The notes: a model not told the origin generated them from the sequence alone. A DNA stretch of 64,000 nt from Lachnoanaerobaculum sp. OBRC5-5 (GCF_000296385.1 NZ_JH815185.1:718013-782012), one strand, 5' to 3'. Shown: positions 27,134-36,274, counted from the stretch's first letter. Numbers and translations are program-made.

Positions 27134-27998
27134 TTCTCTTCCTTCTATTAAGCACTTCACCTATATTATCTATAATTTCTCTTGCCAAAATACTGTGCTC
27201 TCCATATTTTTTACCGGCAATACTGCCGGCCATGCCGTGTATGAAAACTCCAAGCGCCACAGCCATATCATCATCAATGCCAAGACAAAACATGCCTGCA
27301 ATTATACCACATAGAACATCTCCGCTTCCGGCCTTTGCCATGGCTGCACTTCCGGATTTATTTATAAACGTATCCTCCTTTGCGGCGATAACACTTTGAT
27401 GAGATTTCAAAACTACTGTAATACCGTATTTACTTGCATATTCCTCGGCATACTTTATGGGATCCGATAATATATCATCTATAGAAACATCTATCAATCT
27501 TGACATCTCCCCTATATGAGGAGTGATAATGATATTATCTGTATAATACTTTGTAAGTGTAGTATCAGCTGCAATAATATTCAAAGCATCCGCATCAATT
27601 ATCATAGGAACATAACATTCGGCCAAAACATATTCTACAATGATTTTAGCATAATAATCTGTAGAAAGTCCCGGTCCAAGTACCACTACACTTGACCAAT
27701 CAAGACATGACTTAATCTTATTTATAAAGCATTCCTTATTCTCATATGCTTCTCTCTCATCATAAGTTGTTATTATTGCTTCAGGTAAAAGTGTTTGCAA
27801 AATTGTACGATTTTTACTTACCGTAAGTATTCTAACCAAACCTGCGCCTGAACGATATGCCGCCATTGCACTCAAAAATGCGGCACCGCTCATTCCGTTA
27901 CTTCCGGCAATAACCAGAACATGCCCATAGCTGCCTTTATTTGCATTCTTAATTCTTTCAGGTATATATTTTAATGCAGTTTCATCAAGAATTCTCAT
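27120..27998 (-). CDS. nnrD: ADP-dependent (S)-NAD(P)H-hydrate dehydratase
   Basis: NnrD repairs hydrated NADH and NADPH by ADP-dependent dehydration. The 292-residue protein is the C-terminal (carbohydrate-kinase-like) part of YjeF proteins, with HVLVIAGSNGMSGAAFLSA near the start, VLGPGLSTD, VIDADALNI, ITPHIGEMSRL and the diagnostic KAGSGDVLCGIIAGM. The N-terminal epimerase domain (NnrE) is absent, so an epimerase, if present, must be encoded elsewhere. It sits between acpS and alr. Confidence 0.94.
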   Translation of the reverse strand: MRILDETALKYIPERIKNANKGSYGHVLVIAGSNGMSGAAFLSAMAAYRSGAGLVRILTVSKNRTILQTLLPEAIITTYDEREAYENKECFINKIKSCLDWSSVVVLGPGLSTDYYAKIIVEYVLAECYVPMIIDADALNIIAADTTLTKYYTDNIIITPHIGEMSRLIDVSIDDILSDPIKYAEEYASKYGITVVLKSHQSVIAAKEDTFINKSGSAAMAKAGSGDVLCGIIAGMFCLGIDDDMAVALGVFIHGMAGSIAGKKYGEHSILAREIIDNIGEVLNRRKRNGLI

Positions 27999-28015
27999 AT
28001 CCCCATCTCCACATA

Positions 28016-28384
28016 TTAGTCTGTTTCTATTACTACCAGTGCAATTGCCAATGAGTCGGTATTGCTTATGGATACATGGATTTTATTCTCATCAATTCCT
28101 TGTAAATGTCTGTTTAAATTATTACAGATTTTTATAAAAGGCTTTCCAAGTTCATCTCTGAGTACCGCCAAGTCCTTAAGTTCAACACCTCTGAAACCTG
28201 TTCCCAATGCTTTTACAAAGGCTTCCTTTGTAGCAAAATTTCCGGCTAGAAAACTGTCTCTGTTTCTGCCTCCGGCCATATTTATTTCACTATCATTGAA
28301 AGCCTTCTTTAAAAAAAATTCCTTTTTAATTGCATTTGATATTCTGTCTATTTCGACTATATCAGTACCGATCCCTCTAATCAT
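28016..28384 (-). CDS. acpS: holo-[acyl-carrier-protein] synthase
   Basis: AcpS moves the phosphopantetheine arm of coenzyme A onto acyl carrier protein. The 122-residue protein has the magnesium-binding IRGIGTDIVEIDRI at its N-terminus and FATKEAFVKALGTG around residue 55, both invariant in the family. The start at 28384 has AAGGGAAGT before it and overlaps the rex stop by 8 bases; the longer frame from 28408 would add eight residues inside rex. Confidence 0.95.
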   Translation of the reverse strand: MIRGIGTDIVEIDRISNAIKKEFFLKKAFNDSEINMAGGRNRDSFLAGNFATKEAFVKALGTGFRGVELKDLAVLRDELGKPFIKICNNLNRHLQGIDENKIHVSISNTDSLAIALVVIETD

Positions 28385-29033
28385 ACTTCCCTTCAAAAGG
28401 AATAGCATCTACATTACTGACTCTATATGACAACCTCATAAGAGATTCTGAAAGATGCACATTCTCAACAACTACATCATCAGGTACAACCAAATCTGTA
28501 TGTGCAAAATTCCAGATTGCCTTTATTCCCGACTTTATAAGTCTGTCCGCAACTTCCATTGCTCTTGTCTTCGGTATAGTAAGTGCAGCTATCTGTATAT
28601 CATTTTCAGACACAAACTTTTCAAGGTTATCAAGAGAATACACTCTTGCACCACGTATGGTTTTTCCGAAAAGATTAGGATCCACATCAAACATTCCTTT
28701 GATAAGAAAACCTCTTCTCTCAAAGTTTGCATAATTTGCAATAGCCTGTCCCAAATGACCTGCACCTATTATTATAATATTATGCTGGCGATCAATTCCT
28801 AAAATCTTTGCGATCTCATTATACAGATATCTTACATTATATCCATATCCCTGCTGTCCGAAACCACCAAAGTTATTTAAATCCTGTCTGATTTGAGAAG
28901 CAGTAACCTTCATTCTCTCACTGAGTTCTTTTGAGGATATTCTTTCGACACCCTCTTCTGACAGCTCACCTAAGTATCTATAGTATCTTGGCAGTCTTGA
29001 AATGACTGCTCTGGATATTTTTCTTTCTTCCAT
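28377..29033 (-). CDS. rex: redox-sensing transcriptional repressor Rex
   Basis: Rex binds DNA when NAD+ is high and leaves it when NADH rises, controlling fermentation and electron-transfer genes. The 218-residue protein has an N-terminal winged helix (AVISRLPRYYRYLGEL, SSKELSERMKVTASQIRQDL, FGGFGQQGYGYN) and a C-terminal Rossmann domain with IIIIGAGHLGQAIANY near residue 90. It leads a leftward operon with acpS, nnrD, alr and four or more further genes. A probable Rex site overlaps its promoter, suggesting autoregulation. Confidence 0.96.
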   Translation of the reverse strand: MEERKISRAVISRLPRYYRYLGELSEEGVERISSKELSERMKVTASQIRQDLNNFGGFGQQGYGYNVRYLYNEIAKILGIDRQHNIIIIGAGHLGQAIANYANFERRGFLIKGMFDVDPNLFGKTIRGARVYSLDNLEKFVSENDIQIAALTIPKTRAMEVADRLIKSGIKAIWNFAHTDLVVPDDVVVENVHLSESLMRLSYRVSNVDAIPFEGKYD

Positions 29034-29083
29034 ATTTATTCCGTTCCAAATATTAATTTATAAATTATTCTCAGCAATTCCAT

Positions 29084-29132
29084 TTGTTAAGAATTCTACA
29101 ATTAGTATATTATCTATTAATATAAATGTCAA
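29084..29132 (-). promoter_or_regulatory. rex promoter with probable Rex operator
   Basis: Read leftward, TTGACA (29132-29127) and TATACT (29109-29104) with a 17-base spacer predict a start near 29097. An imperfect palindrome at 29084-29101 (TTGTTAA, 4 bases, TCTACAA) resembles the Rex consensus TTGTnAA-n4-TTnACAA and covers the start site. Confidence 0.6.
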
Positions 29133-29211
29133 TACAGATATATATGGTGAATATTATATATTTTATTAAGTTTTTGAGCATATAAAGGCTTCATTTGTAT
29201 CATGAATTGTC

Positions 29212-29241
29212 TTGCATTTAAGCATGTATTTAAGCTATACT
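29212..29241 (+). promoter_or_regulatory. promoter of the ABC-F gene
   Basis: TTGCAT (29212-29217) and TATACT (29236-29241) with an 18-base spacer, about 30 bases ahead of the start codon and divergent from the rex promoter. Confidence 0.5.
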
Positions 29242-29272
29242 TATGTGGATTATATGACTAAGGAGGCAAATT

Positions 29273-31201
29273 TTGATTTTAAATGCTACAAATATCTCAA
29301 AGTCTTTCGGAAGCAATGAGATAATAAAAGATGCAAATTTTTTAGTCAATGAACATGAAAAAGTTGCCATTGTCGGTGTAAACGGTGCCGGAAAAACCAC
29401 ACTGCTAAAAATACTTACAGGTGAGGAACATGCCGACAGCGGTAATGTTATACTTGCAAAGGATGCAAAACTCGGATACTTAAGACAGATAAATAATGTA
29501 GATTCCACATTAAGTATTATAGATGAGCTATATACAGTTATAGAGCATATCCTTAACATGGAAAAGAGAATGTTAGAGATGCAGGAACAGATGCAACATC
29601 TTTCAGGCGAGGCACTTGAAGAGTTATATTCTTCATATACCGCTCTTACTCACAGTTATGAGCTGATGGACGGATATGCCGCAAAGAGTAAAGTTATCGG
29701 TATTTTAAAAGGACTTGGATTTGATGAAAATGATTTTGACAGAAAGATAAATACATTATCAGGAGGTCAAAAAACAAGAGTATTCCTTGCAAAACTGCTT
29801 TTAGAGGAACCTGATATTATATTACTTGACGAACCTACAAACCATTTGGATCTTCGAAGTATAGAATGGCTTGAATCCTATCTGCTAAACTATAAGGGTG
29901 CTGTTATTATAGTATCACATGACAGATATTTTCTTGATAAGATAGTTAGTAAGGTCATAGATATTGAAAACGCCGAAGTCCAAATGTATTCCGGAAACTA
30001 TTCAGACTTCTCCGCAAAAAAGCAGATGCTTTTAGATGCCAAAATGAAGGAATATTTGAATCAGCAACAGGAAATAAAACATCAGGAAGCTGTTATTACA
30101 AAGCTTAAGCAATTTAACAGAGAAAAGTCGATAAAACGAGCCGAGAGCCGACAAAAACAGCTTGAAAAGATTGAAAGAGTCGAAGCTCCAAAAACTCATA
30201 TAGAAAATATGAGACTCTCTTTGGATATTTCAAAAGAAAGCGGTAAAGATGTGCTTACAGTACATGATTTGTCAAAGAGTTTTGATGAAAAGCATCTCTT
30301 TTCAAATATAAATTTTGAAATAAAAAGAGGGGAAAGAGTCGCTATTATAGGTGATAACGGTACAGGAAAGACTACCCTCCTAAAGATTATAAACGGACTT
30401 TTAACTCCTGATACCGGTGAAGTAATCTACGGTTCAAATGTTTCCATTGCGTACTATGATCAGGAACACCAGGTACTTCATATGGACAAGACTTTATTTG
30501 ATGAGATTTCAGATACTTACCCTGAGATGAACAATACTCAAATAAGAAACATACTTGCAGCTTTTCTTTTCACAGGTGAGGATGTGTATAAAAAGATCGG
30601 TGATCTTTCAGGTGGAGAAAGAGGCAGAGTATCTTTAGTTAAACTTATGTTATCAAAAGCAAATTTCCTGCTTTTGGATGAGCCTACAAACCATTTGGAT
30701 ATTCTAAGTAAGGATGTACTTGAAAGTGCCTTAAACAGTTTCCCGGGTACTATTTGCTATGTATCACATGACAGATACTTTATCAATAAGACCGCAACAA
30801 GGATTCTTGATCTTACAGGAAACAGATTACTTAACTATATAGGAAATTATGATTACTATATTGAAAAAAGAGAGGCGGTAGAAGGTGCAGCCAATCTTTC
30901 AAATAATAATATAGAAGAAAAACCGACGGAGATCTCAGATTCAAAACAGGAATGGATTGAAAATAAGACTGCACAGGCTCAAAAAAAGAAAGTAACAAAT
31001 GCCTTGAACAAATGTGAAAAGGAAATAGAAAAACTTGAAGAAAAACTTGCTCTTATCGATGAGGAATTTTCCAATCCTGAGATTTCCTCAAATGTAGGTA
31101 AGCTTATGGAACTGCAAAAAGAAAAAACAGCTCTGGAAGAAAAGCTTGAAAAGCTTATGAACGAATGGGAAGAACTGACTTTAAGTCTGGAGGAAAATTA
31201 A
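29273..31201 (+). CDS. ABC-F family ATP-binding protein
   Basis: A 642-residue ABC-F protein: two ABC domains and no membrane part, a class that acts on the ribosome, in translation quality control or antibiotic protection. First domain: GVNGAGKTT, LSGGQKTRVFLAKLL, LLDEPTNHLDL; second: GDNGTGKTT, LSGGERGRVSLVKLML, LLDEPTNHLD. A basic linker lies between (about residues 245-315) and a charged coiled coil ends the protein (about 560-642), as in YdiF/Uup-type members. Translation starts at TTG 6 bases after a perfect AAGGAGG; no ATG fits. Whether it gives resistance cannot be told. Confidence 0.93.
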   Translation: MILNATNISKSFGSNEIIKDANFLVNEHEKVAIVGVNGAGKTTLLKILTGEEHADSGNVILAKDAKLGYLRQINNVDSTLSIIDELYTVIEHILNMEKRMLEMQEQMQHLSGEALEELYSSYTALTHSYELMDGYAAKSKVIGILKGLGFDENDFDRKINTLSGGQKTRVFLAKLLLEEPDIILLDEPTNHLDLRSIEWLESYLLNYKGAVIIVSHDRYFLDKIVSKVIDIENAEVQMYSGNYSDFSAKKQMLLDAKMKEYLNQQQEIKHQEAVITKLKQFNREKSIKRAESRQKQLEKIERVEAPKTHIENMRLSLDISKESGKDVLTVHDLSKSFDEKHLFSNINFEIKRGERVAIIGDNGTGKTTLLKIINGLLTPDTGEVIYGSNVSIAYYDQEHQVLHMDKTLFDEISDTYPEMNNTQIRNILAAFLFTGEDVYKKIGDLSGGERGRVSLVKLMLSKANFLLLDEPTNHLDILSKDVLESALNSFPGTICYVSHDRYFINKTATRILDLTGNRLLNYIGNYDYYIEKREAVEGAANLSNNNIEEKPTEISDSKQEWIENKTAQAQKKKVTNALNKCEKEIEKLEEKLALIDEEFSNPEISSNVGKLMELQKEKTALEEKLEKLMNEWEELTLSLEEN

Positions 31202-31202
31202 T

Positions 31203-31415
31203 ATGAAAATGAAAAAGTTTTTTGCGATAATAATCTTACTTTTACTTATATTCAGCTTGATCTCAACTGTTCTTGTTGCAATATTCTCAGACAATATCAG
31301 ATTGCTTTTTGTATTCTTGTTTATAGATATTGTAATGCCTGTAATAATATATGCATATCTTGTAATAACAAAACAGATAAGAAATCTTGATAGAAAAGAT
31401 GATGATAAGGAATAA
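31203..31415 (+). CDS. small two-helix membrane protein
   Basis: A 70-residue protein with two hydrophobic helices (about residues 5-26 and 30-53) and a charged C-terminal tail (RKDDDKE). Not recognised. It starts 1 base after the ABC-F stop with GGAGG upstream, so it is probably cotranslated with it. A terminator follows. Confidence 0.7.
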   Translation: MKMKKFFAIIILLLLIFSLISTVLVAIFSDNIRLLFVFLFIDIVMPVIIYAYLVITKQIRNLDRKDDDKE

Positions 31416-31451
31416 CAAAGCAGCTATAATAAAGTATTCATTTTAAATTTG

Positions 31452-31486
31452 AGAGTGTGGCTTAAATTAGTCCCACTCTTTTTTTG
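31452..31486 (+). terminator. terminator after the ABC-F operon
   Basis: AGAGTG ... CACTCT with further GG/CC pairing across a bulge, followed by seven T residues. Confidence 0.75.
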
Positions 31487-31502
31487 ATATCCAGGGTTCC
31501 AT

Positions 31503-31557
31503 TTTTGTTGCATTTGTGCTTATCAAACGATATAATGTAAGCATAATTACAACAAAA
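31503..31557 (+). promoter_or_regulatory. abiE promoter embedded in a 20-bp inverted repeat
   Basis: TTGCAT (31508-31513) and TATAAT (31531-31536) with a 17-base spacer form the promoter. Two 20-base arms, 31503-31522 and 31538-31557, are inverted copies of each other with 17 of 20 matches, including TTTTGTTG and TGCTTA at the ends. The left arm covers the -35 and the right arm the start region, so binding of AbiEi here would block transcription. Confidence 0.7.
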
Positions 31558-31568
31558 CAGAGGATACT

Positions 31569-32162
31569 ATGGATTATATAAATAAAATAAAAGAAAAATT
31601 AAAAAATAACGGCGGTGTAATAACAAGTAAAGAGTTTACAAGGTCTAACATACCTACTATTTATCTAACACGGATGGTTAAAACAGGTGAATTGATTCGC
31701 ATAGATAGAGGAATTTATATAAATTCAAGTGGTGATTATGATGAGTATTCTTTTTTTCAAAATAGATATACAGTAGCTATTTTTTCTTATGTGTCCGCCT
31801 TATATCTTCAGGGATTTACAGATATAATTCCACTTGAAATTGAAGCCACAGTATATAAAGGATACAATAAACATAGAATAAACAGTAACGTTAGAATTCA
31901 CTATGTAAAGAAAGAAATTTACGATATGGGTATAACAGATTGTCAAACTATGTTTGGAAATACTGTAAAAGTATACAATTTAGAAAGAACTATTTGTGAT
32001 CTTATTAAAAATAGAAATGAAGTGGAAACAGAATTACTTTCCAAAACTCTTAACAGGTATATTAAATATTCATATAAAGATTTAAATAGACTCTATGAAT
32101 ATTCTAAAAAAATGAAAATATATGAAAAAGTAAAAAAAATTATGGAGATTCTCTATGAATAA
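31569..32162 (+). CDS. abiEi: type IV antitoxin AbiEi
   Basis: The antitoxin of an AbiE system. In studied systems AbiEi is a DNA-binding repressor of its own operon and neutralises the toxin without stable binding to it. The 197-residue protein has the N-terminal winged helix typical of the family (GGVITSKEFTRSNIPTIYL, LIRIDRGIYI), followed by the AbiEi domain with VSALYLQGFTDIIP, RIHYVKKEIYDMGI and VYNLERTICDLIKNRNE. AGAGGATACT precedes the ATG. It overlaps the toxin gene by 8 bases. The coding sequence is visibly richer in A than its neighbours, as expected of a mobile defence gene. Confidence 0.9.
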   Translation: MDYINKIKEKLKNNGGVITSKEFTRSNIPTIYLTRMVKTGELIRIDRGIYINSSGDYDEYSFFQNRYTVAIFSYVSALYLQGFTDIIPLEIEATVYKGYNKHRINSNVRIHYVKKEIYDMGITDCQTMFGNTVKVYNLERTICDLIKNRNEVETELLSKTLNRYIKYSYKDLNRLYEYSKKMKIYEKVKKIMEILYE

Positions 32163-32988
32163 AGATAAACTTAGATCATTATGTCAAAAGCTTTCAAAAG
32201 AAACAGGACTCAGTTTTAATTTGATACAAACACACTATTTTTTAGAGAGTATTTTAGAAAAAATATCAATAAGTGATGAGAGTAATAATTTTATTTTTAA
32301 AGGTGGATTTCTACTTTCTAATGTAATAGGAATAAGGCAAAGAAGTACTGTCGATATTGATTTTTTGATAAGAAAATTCACGCTTACAGAGGAAAATATA
32401 AAGCAAAGATTTGAAAAAATTCTTAGCAGTGGGTATGATAACGGAATCACTTATACAATTCAAAAAATAGAAGAAATCCGTAAAGAAGATGAGTATGGAG
32501 GATTTAGAATTACAGTTCTTTGTAGTCTCGAAAATATTAGACAGATTATTCCTCTTGATATAGCAACCGGAGACCCGATAACACCAAGTGATATATCATA
32601 TAATTATAAAAGCATTTTCAGTGACAGTTTATTTAAAATATGTGCATACAATATAGAAACTATTCTTGCTGAGAAAATTCATACAGTTTATTATAGGGGA
32701 GTATTTAACAGTAGGAGTAAGGACTTTTATGATATTTATATTTTATACCGCTTGAAAAGCGAAAAAATAAACTATGATATGTTAAGAAATGCATGTCAAA
32801 ATACTTTTAAACATAGAAGTACAGATTTTATAATTGACAGTATTATAAATCTAATATCCAAATTAAAATCGGAAAAAGATATTAGAATAAGATGGAAAAA
32901 CTATCAAAGAAGATTTAGATATGCTGAAGAAATCAGCTTTGATGAGGTAATAGATACAGTAATAGAAATGGTCGAAAAAATAAAATAA
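32155..32988 (+). CDS. abiEii: type IV toxin AbiEii, nucleotidyltransferase
   Basis: The toxin of the AbiE pair, a nucleotidyltransferase-like enzyme whose activity stops growth and in studied hosts limits phage. The 277-residue protein has FIFKGGFLLSNVIGI near residue 45 with the active-site box STVDIDFLIR (Asp-x-Asp), the region KICAYNIETILAEKIHTVYYRG, and SRSKDFYDIYIL, matching the conserved motifs of the DUF1814/AbiEii family. All expected catalytic residues appear present, so the toxin looks intact. No phage or transposon genes flank the pair. Confidence 0.9.
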   Translation: MNKDKLRSLCQKLSKETGLSFNLIQTHYFLESILEKISISDESNNFIFKGGFLLSNVIGIRQRSTVDIDFLIRKFTLTEENIKQRFEKILSSGYDNGITYTIQKIEEIRKEDEYGGFRITVLCSLENIRQIIPLDIATGDPITPSDISYNYKSIFSDSLFKICAYNIETILAEKIHTVYYRGVFNSRSKDFYDIYILYRLKSEKINYDMLRNACQNTFKHRSTDFIIDSIINLISKLKSEKDIRIRWKNYQRRFRYAEEISFDEVIDTVIEMVEKIK

Positions 32989-33017
32989 CTTAGAATGTAA
33001 AGTATTTGTATGTAAAT

Positions 33018-33046
33018 AAACGACCGGCTTATTAAGTCGGTCGTTT
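33018..33046. terminator. bidirectional terminator between abiEii and topA
   Basis: A 9-bp perfect stem (AAACGACCG / CGGTCGTTT) with flanking A and T tracts, between convergent genes. Confidence 0.8.
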
Positions 33047-33058
33047 AACTTTAAATAT

Positions 33059-35137
33059 TTATTCTTCTTTTGGCTTATTCTCGGAATATCCGCATTCTTC
33101 ATTCATACAAAGGAGCTTATTTCCTTTTTCAACCATATATGAGCCGCATTTTGGACAGGCTATAGAAGAAGGCTTATTCCATGACATAAAATCACATTCA
33201 GGCGCATTGCTGCAACCATAGTATATTCTGCCTTTCTTTGTCTTCTTTATTACTACTTCACCGTCACATTTAGGACATTTCACTCCTATTTTTTCAAGAT
33301 ACGGCTTTGTATTCTTACATTCGGGGAATCCCGGACATGCTAAAAACTTTCCGTGCGGACCATATTTTATAACCATGTTTCTTCCACAGTTTTCACATAT
33401 CACATCTGTAACTTCATCGGCAAGCTTTACATTTTCAAGCTCCTTTGAAGCCTGCTCTACTGCCGACTCAAGATCCGGATAAAAGTTTGATACAACAGTT
33501 TTCCAATTTACACTTCCGTCACCTACAGAATCCAGTAACTGCTCAAGATTTGCCGTAAATTCCTTATCCACTATGCTCCCGAAATAGTTAACCATCATAG
33601 AGTTTACAATCTGTCCAAGCTCTGTAACATAGAGATTTTTTTGCTCTTTAACAATATAATGTCTTGCAAGAATTGTAGTAATAGTAGGTGCATATGTTGA
33701 CGGACGTCCTATTCCCTGTTCTTCCAATGCCTTTACAAGACTTGCTTCCGTAAAATGTGCAGGCGGCTGTGTAAAATGCTGTACATCCAAAAGCTTTTCA
33801 AGTTTAAGTTCATCTCCTACCTTAAGCTTTCCGATAACAGCATCCGAACTTACCTTTTCTTCATCATCGTCAGTATAAACACTCATAAATCCGTCAAATA
33901 CTATTTTTGAGCCTGACATGGTAAAGATATAATCTCCTGCACTGAGCTTCACTGAAGTAGTCTTATACTTTGCATTTTCCATTCTGCTGGCAACAAATCT
34001 CTTCCATATAAGCTGATACAGTCTGAAAAGCTCTCTTGGCAAAGATTCTTTAACCATTGCCGGAGTAAGATTCACATCTGTAGGTCTTATAGCCTCGTGT
34101 GCATCCTGAACATTATTGTTATTTGTCTTTGTAACAACATTTTTTGAAACATATTCAGGTCCATAGCTTTTATCTACAAACTCTCTTGCAGCGGCATCTG
34201 CCTCGGCAGCTATTCTGGTTGAGTCTGTACGCAAATATGTTATAAGAGCAATTGTTCCCTTACCCTTTACTTCCACACCTTCATATAATTGCTGTGCAAG
34301 CCTCATTGTCTTTTGAGTTGAATAGTTTAACTTTTTGCTGGCTTCCTGTTGCAAGGTAGATGTTGTAAACGGAATCGGAGCCTTCTTTACTCTTTCACCC
34401 TCATTTATCTCTGAAACCACATATGAAGCACCCTTTAATGCCTTTAATATTTTATTCATCTCTGCTTTATTGTTTATGGTAAGCTTACTCTTTTTACCAT
34501 AGAACTTGGCATTTACAGCCTTTTTTGAGTGCTCGGTCAAAAGCTCGGCTTCAAGAGTCCAATACTCCTCAGGAATAAACTCATCTATTTGTGCTTCTCT
34601 GTCACATATCATTCGAAGAGCTACAGACTGCACTCTACCGGCAGACAATCCTCTTTTTACCTTTGCCCAAAGTAGAGGGCTGATAGAGTATCCCACCATA
34701 CGATCCAATACTCTTCTCGCCTGCTGCGCATCCACAAGATTCATATCCAGATTTCTTGGATGCTTAATAGCCTCTTTTATTGCATTTTTTGTAATCTCAT
34801 TAAAACTGATACGAAATACCTTTTTTTCACTGTCCTCAAGCTTTAAAGCCTTTGACAGATGCCAACTGATTGCCTCACCCTCACGGTCAGGGTCGGTTGC
34901 AAGATATATTTTATCAGCTTTTTTAACGTCTTTTTTCAGTTTAGCAAGTAACTCGCCCTTGCCTCTTATGGTAATATATTTCGGTTCAAAGTCATTTTCA
35001 ACATCAATACCCATTGTGGATTTAGGCAAATCTCGCACATGCCCGTTTGACGCCGTAACTTCATACCCCGAACCTAAATATTTTTTTATGGTCTTTACCT
35101 TTGCAGGCGACTCCACTATCACTAAACTTCCAGCCAT
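33059..35137 (-). CDS. topA: DNA topoisomerase I
   Basis: TopA relaxes negative supercoils by cutting and resealing one strand. The 692-residue protein begins with the TOPRIM domain (VIVESPAKVKTIKKYLG), contains DPDREGEAISWH, the active-site tyrosine in ITYLRTDSTRIA near residue 300, and a C-terminal tail with three four-cysteine zinc ribbons (CENCGRN...CPGFPEC, CPKCDGE...CSNAPEC, CPKCGSY...CMNEEC). It is the last gene of the comM-dprA-topA operon, a common order in Firmicutes. Confidence 0.96.
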   Translation of the reverse strand: MAGSLVIVESPAKVKTIKKYLGSGYEVTASNGHVRDLPKSTMGIDVENDFEPKYITIRGKGELLAKLKKDVKKADKIYLATDPDREGEAISWHLSKALKLEDSEKKVFRISFNEITKNAIKEAIKHPRNLDMNLVDAQQARRVLDRMVGYSISPLLWAKVKRGLSAGRVQSVALRMICDREAQIDEFIPEEYWTLEAELLTEHSKKAVNAKFYGKKSKLTINNKAEMNKILKALKGASYVVSEINEGERVKKAPIPFTTSTLQQEASKKLNYSTQKTMRLAQQLYEGVEVKGKGTIALITYLRTDSTRIAAEADAAAREFVDKSYGPEYVSKNVVTKTNNNNVQDAHEAIRPTDVNLTPAMVKESLPRELFRLYQLIWKRFVASRMENAKYKTTSVKLSAGDYIFTMSGSKIVFDGFMSVYTDDDEEKVSSDAVIGKLKVGDELKLEKLLDVQHFTQPPAHFTEASLVKALEEQGIGRPSTYAPTITTILARHYIVKEQKNLYVTELGQIVNSMMVNYFGSIVDKEFTANLEQLLDSVGDGSVNWKTVVSNFYPDLESAVEQASKELENVKLADEVTDVICENCGRNMVIKYGPHGKFLACPGFPECKNTKPYLEKIGVKCPKCDGEVVIKKTKKGRIYYGCSNAPECDFMSWNKPSSIACPKCGSYMVEKGNKLLCMNEECGYSENKPKEE

Positions 35138-35149
35138 TTTAACCCCTTA

Positions 35150-36265
35150 CTAACTTAATCTCTTACAATAATAATTTGATGATACTTGTACGATAAAACC
35201 TTCCAATTCAAGTAATAAAAGTGAGCTAAGCACTTGAGAGATATCTAAAGCGCTTTCTTTGATTATGTCATCTATATATTTCGGTTTTAAATCAAGGCAA
35301 CTATAAACCTTTTTATCATTCTTTGCAAGTATATTAGCGTTTTTTTCATTATATACTTGAATTTTTTTATCAACATTAAGATCAAGTGCTTCCAAAATAT
35401 CCGTAGGTGAGGTTATAATACCGGCACCGTCGGATATCAATTTATTACATCCAAGACTCATACAATCTGTTATTCTTCCCGGTAGTGCAAATACTTCTCT
35501 CCCCTGTTCTATGGCATGTGTTGCCGTTATAAGTGAACCCGACTTAAGTCTTGCTTCTATTACTACAGTAATATCCGCCAGACCTGAAATAATACGGTTT
35601 CTTATAGGAAAATTAAACTTTAAAGGATTTGTTCCCAAAGGAAATTCAGATATAACACCTCCAAAGCCTTCACTACATAACTTATTGTATAGAGTAAAAT
35701 TGCTATCAGGATAACATACATTTACTCCTGTGCCAAGTACTGCATAAGTTTTTCCTTTAGAAATAACAGCACCCTCATGTGCCATACTGTCGACTCCAAG
35801 CGCCATACCGCTTATTATATCCACATCATTGGCAGCCAGTTCCTGTGCAATAAACTTTGCCATTCCAAGTCCATATTCACTTGCACCTCTACTGCCCACT
35901 ATTGCCACGCTCTTTCTCTGCCTTGGAATATCACCTTTTACAAATATGCCGAAGGGATAATCTCTTAAATCCAAAAGCTTTTTGGGATAATCATCTTCAA
36001 ACGGAAGTATAAATTTTATTTTTCTTTCATCTAAAGACATATATTTTTCATGTAATTCATTTAGTTTGGTTTTTAATCCTAAAACAGCCTTAATTTGCTT
36101 TTCACTTAGTTTTACTTTCATCTTTAAATTTTCAAAGTTCATTTCAAAAATACTGTATAAAGGTTTAATGTTCTCATATATAGCACGCTTTGAAGCATAA
36201 CCGAGCTCTGCTAAACTTGACAGAAAAAACATTGCTTCTCTGTCTGAAATATTATTTATCTGCAT
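35150..36265 (-). CDS. dprA: DNA-processing protein DprA
   Basis: DprA loads RecA onto incoming single-stranded DNA during natural transformation. The 371-residue protein has an N-terminal SAM-like helical domain, the central Rossmann-like core with VAIVGSRGASEYGLGMAKF, GMALGVDSMAHEGA, GGVISEFPLGTNP and LPGRITDCMSLGCNKLI, and a C-terminal winged helix (about residues 310-365). AAGGAGG precedes the ATG. It lies 12 bases ahead of topA. With comM upstream it suggests a retained competence capacity, but no other competence genes are in the window. Confidence 0.95.
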   Translation of the reverse strand: MQINNISDREAMFFLSSLAELGYASKRAIYENIKPLYSIFEMNFENLKMKVKLSEKQIKAVLGLKTKLNELHEKYMSLDERKIKFILPFEDDYPKKLLDLRDYPFGIFVKGDIPRQRKSVAIVGSRGASEYGLGMAKFIAQELAANDVDIISGMALGVDSMAHEGAVISKGKTYAVLGTGVNVCYPDSNFTLYNKLCSEGFGGVISEFPLGTNPLKFNFPIRNRIISGLADITVVIEARLKSGSLITATHAIEQGREVFALPGRITDCMSLGCNKLISDGAGIITSPTDILEALDLNVDKKIQVYNEKNANILAKNDKKVYSCLDLKPKYIDDIIKESALDISQVLSSLLLLELEGFIVQVSSNYYCKRLS

Positions 36266-36274
36266 ATTTCCTCC

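Noticed and set aside
34506-35153. Long open frame opposite topA
   Set aside because: It lies wholly antisense to conserved TopA motifs, has a low-complexity Ser-rich product and no ribosome binding site; it is a shadow of topA codon use.
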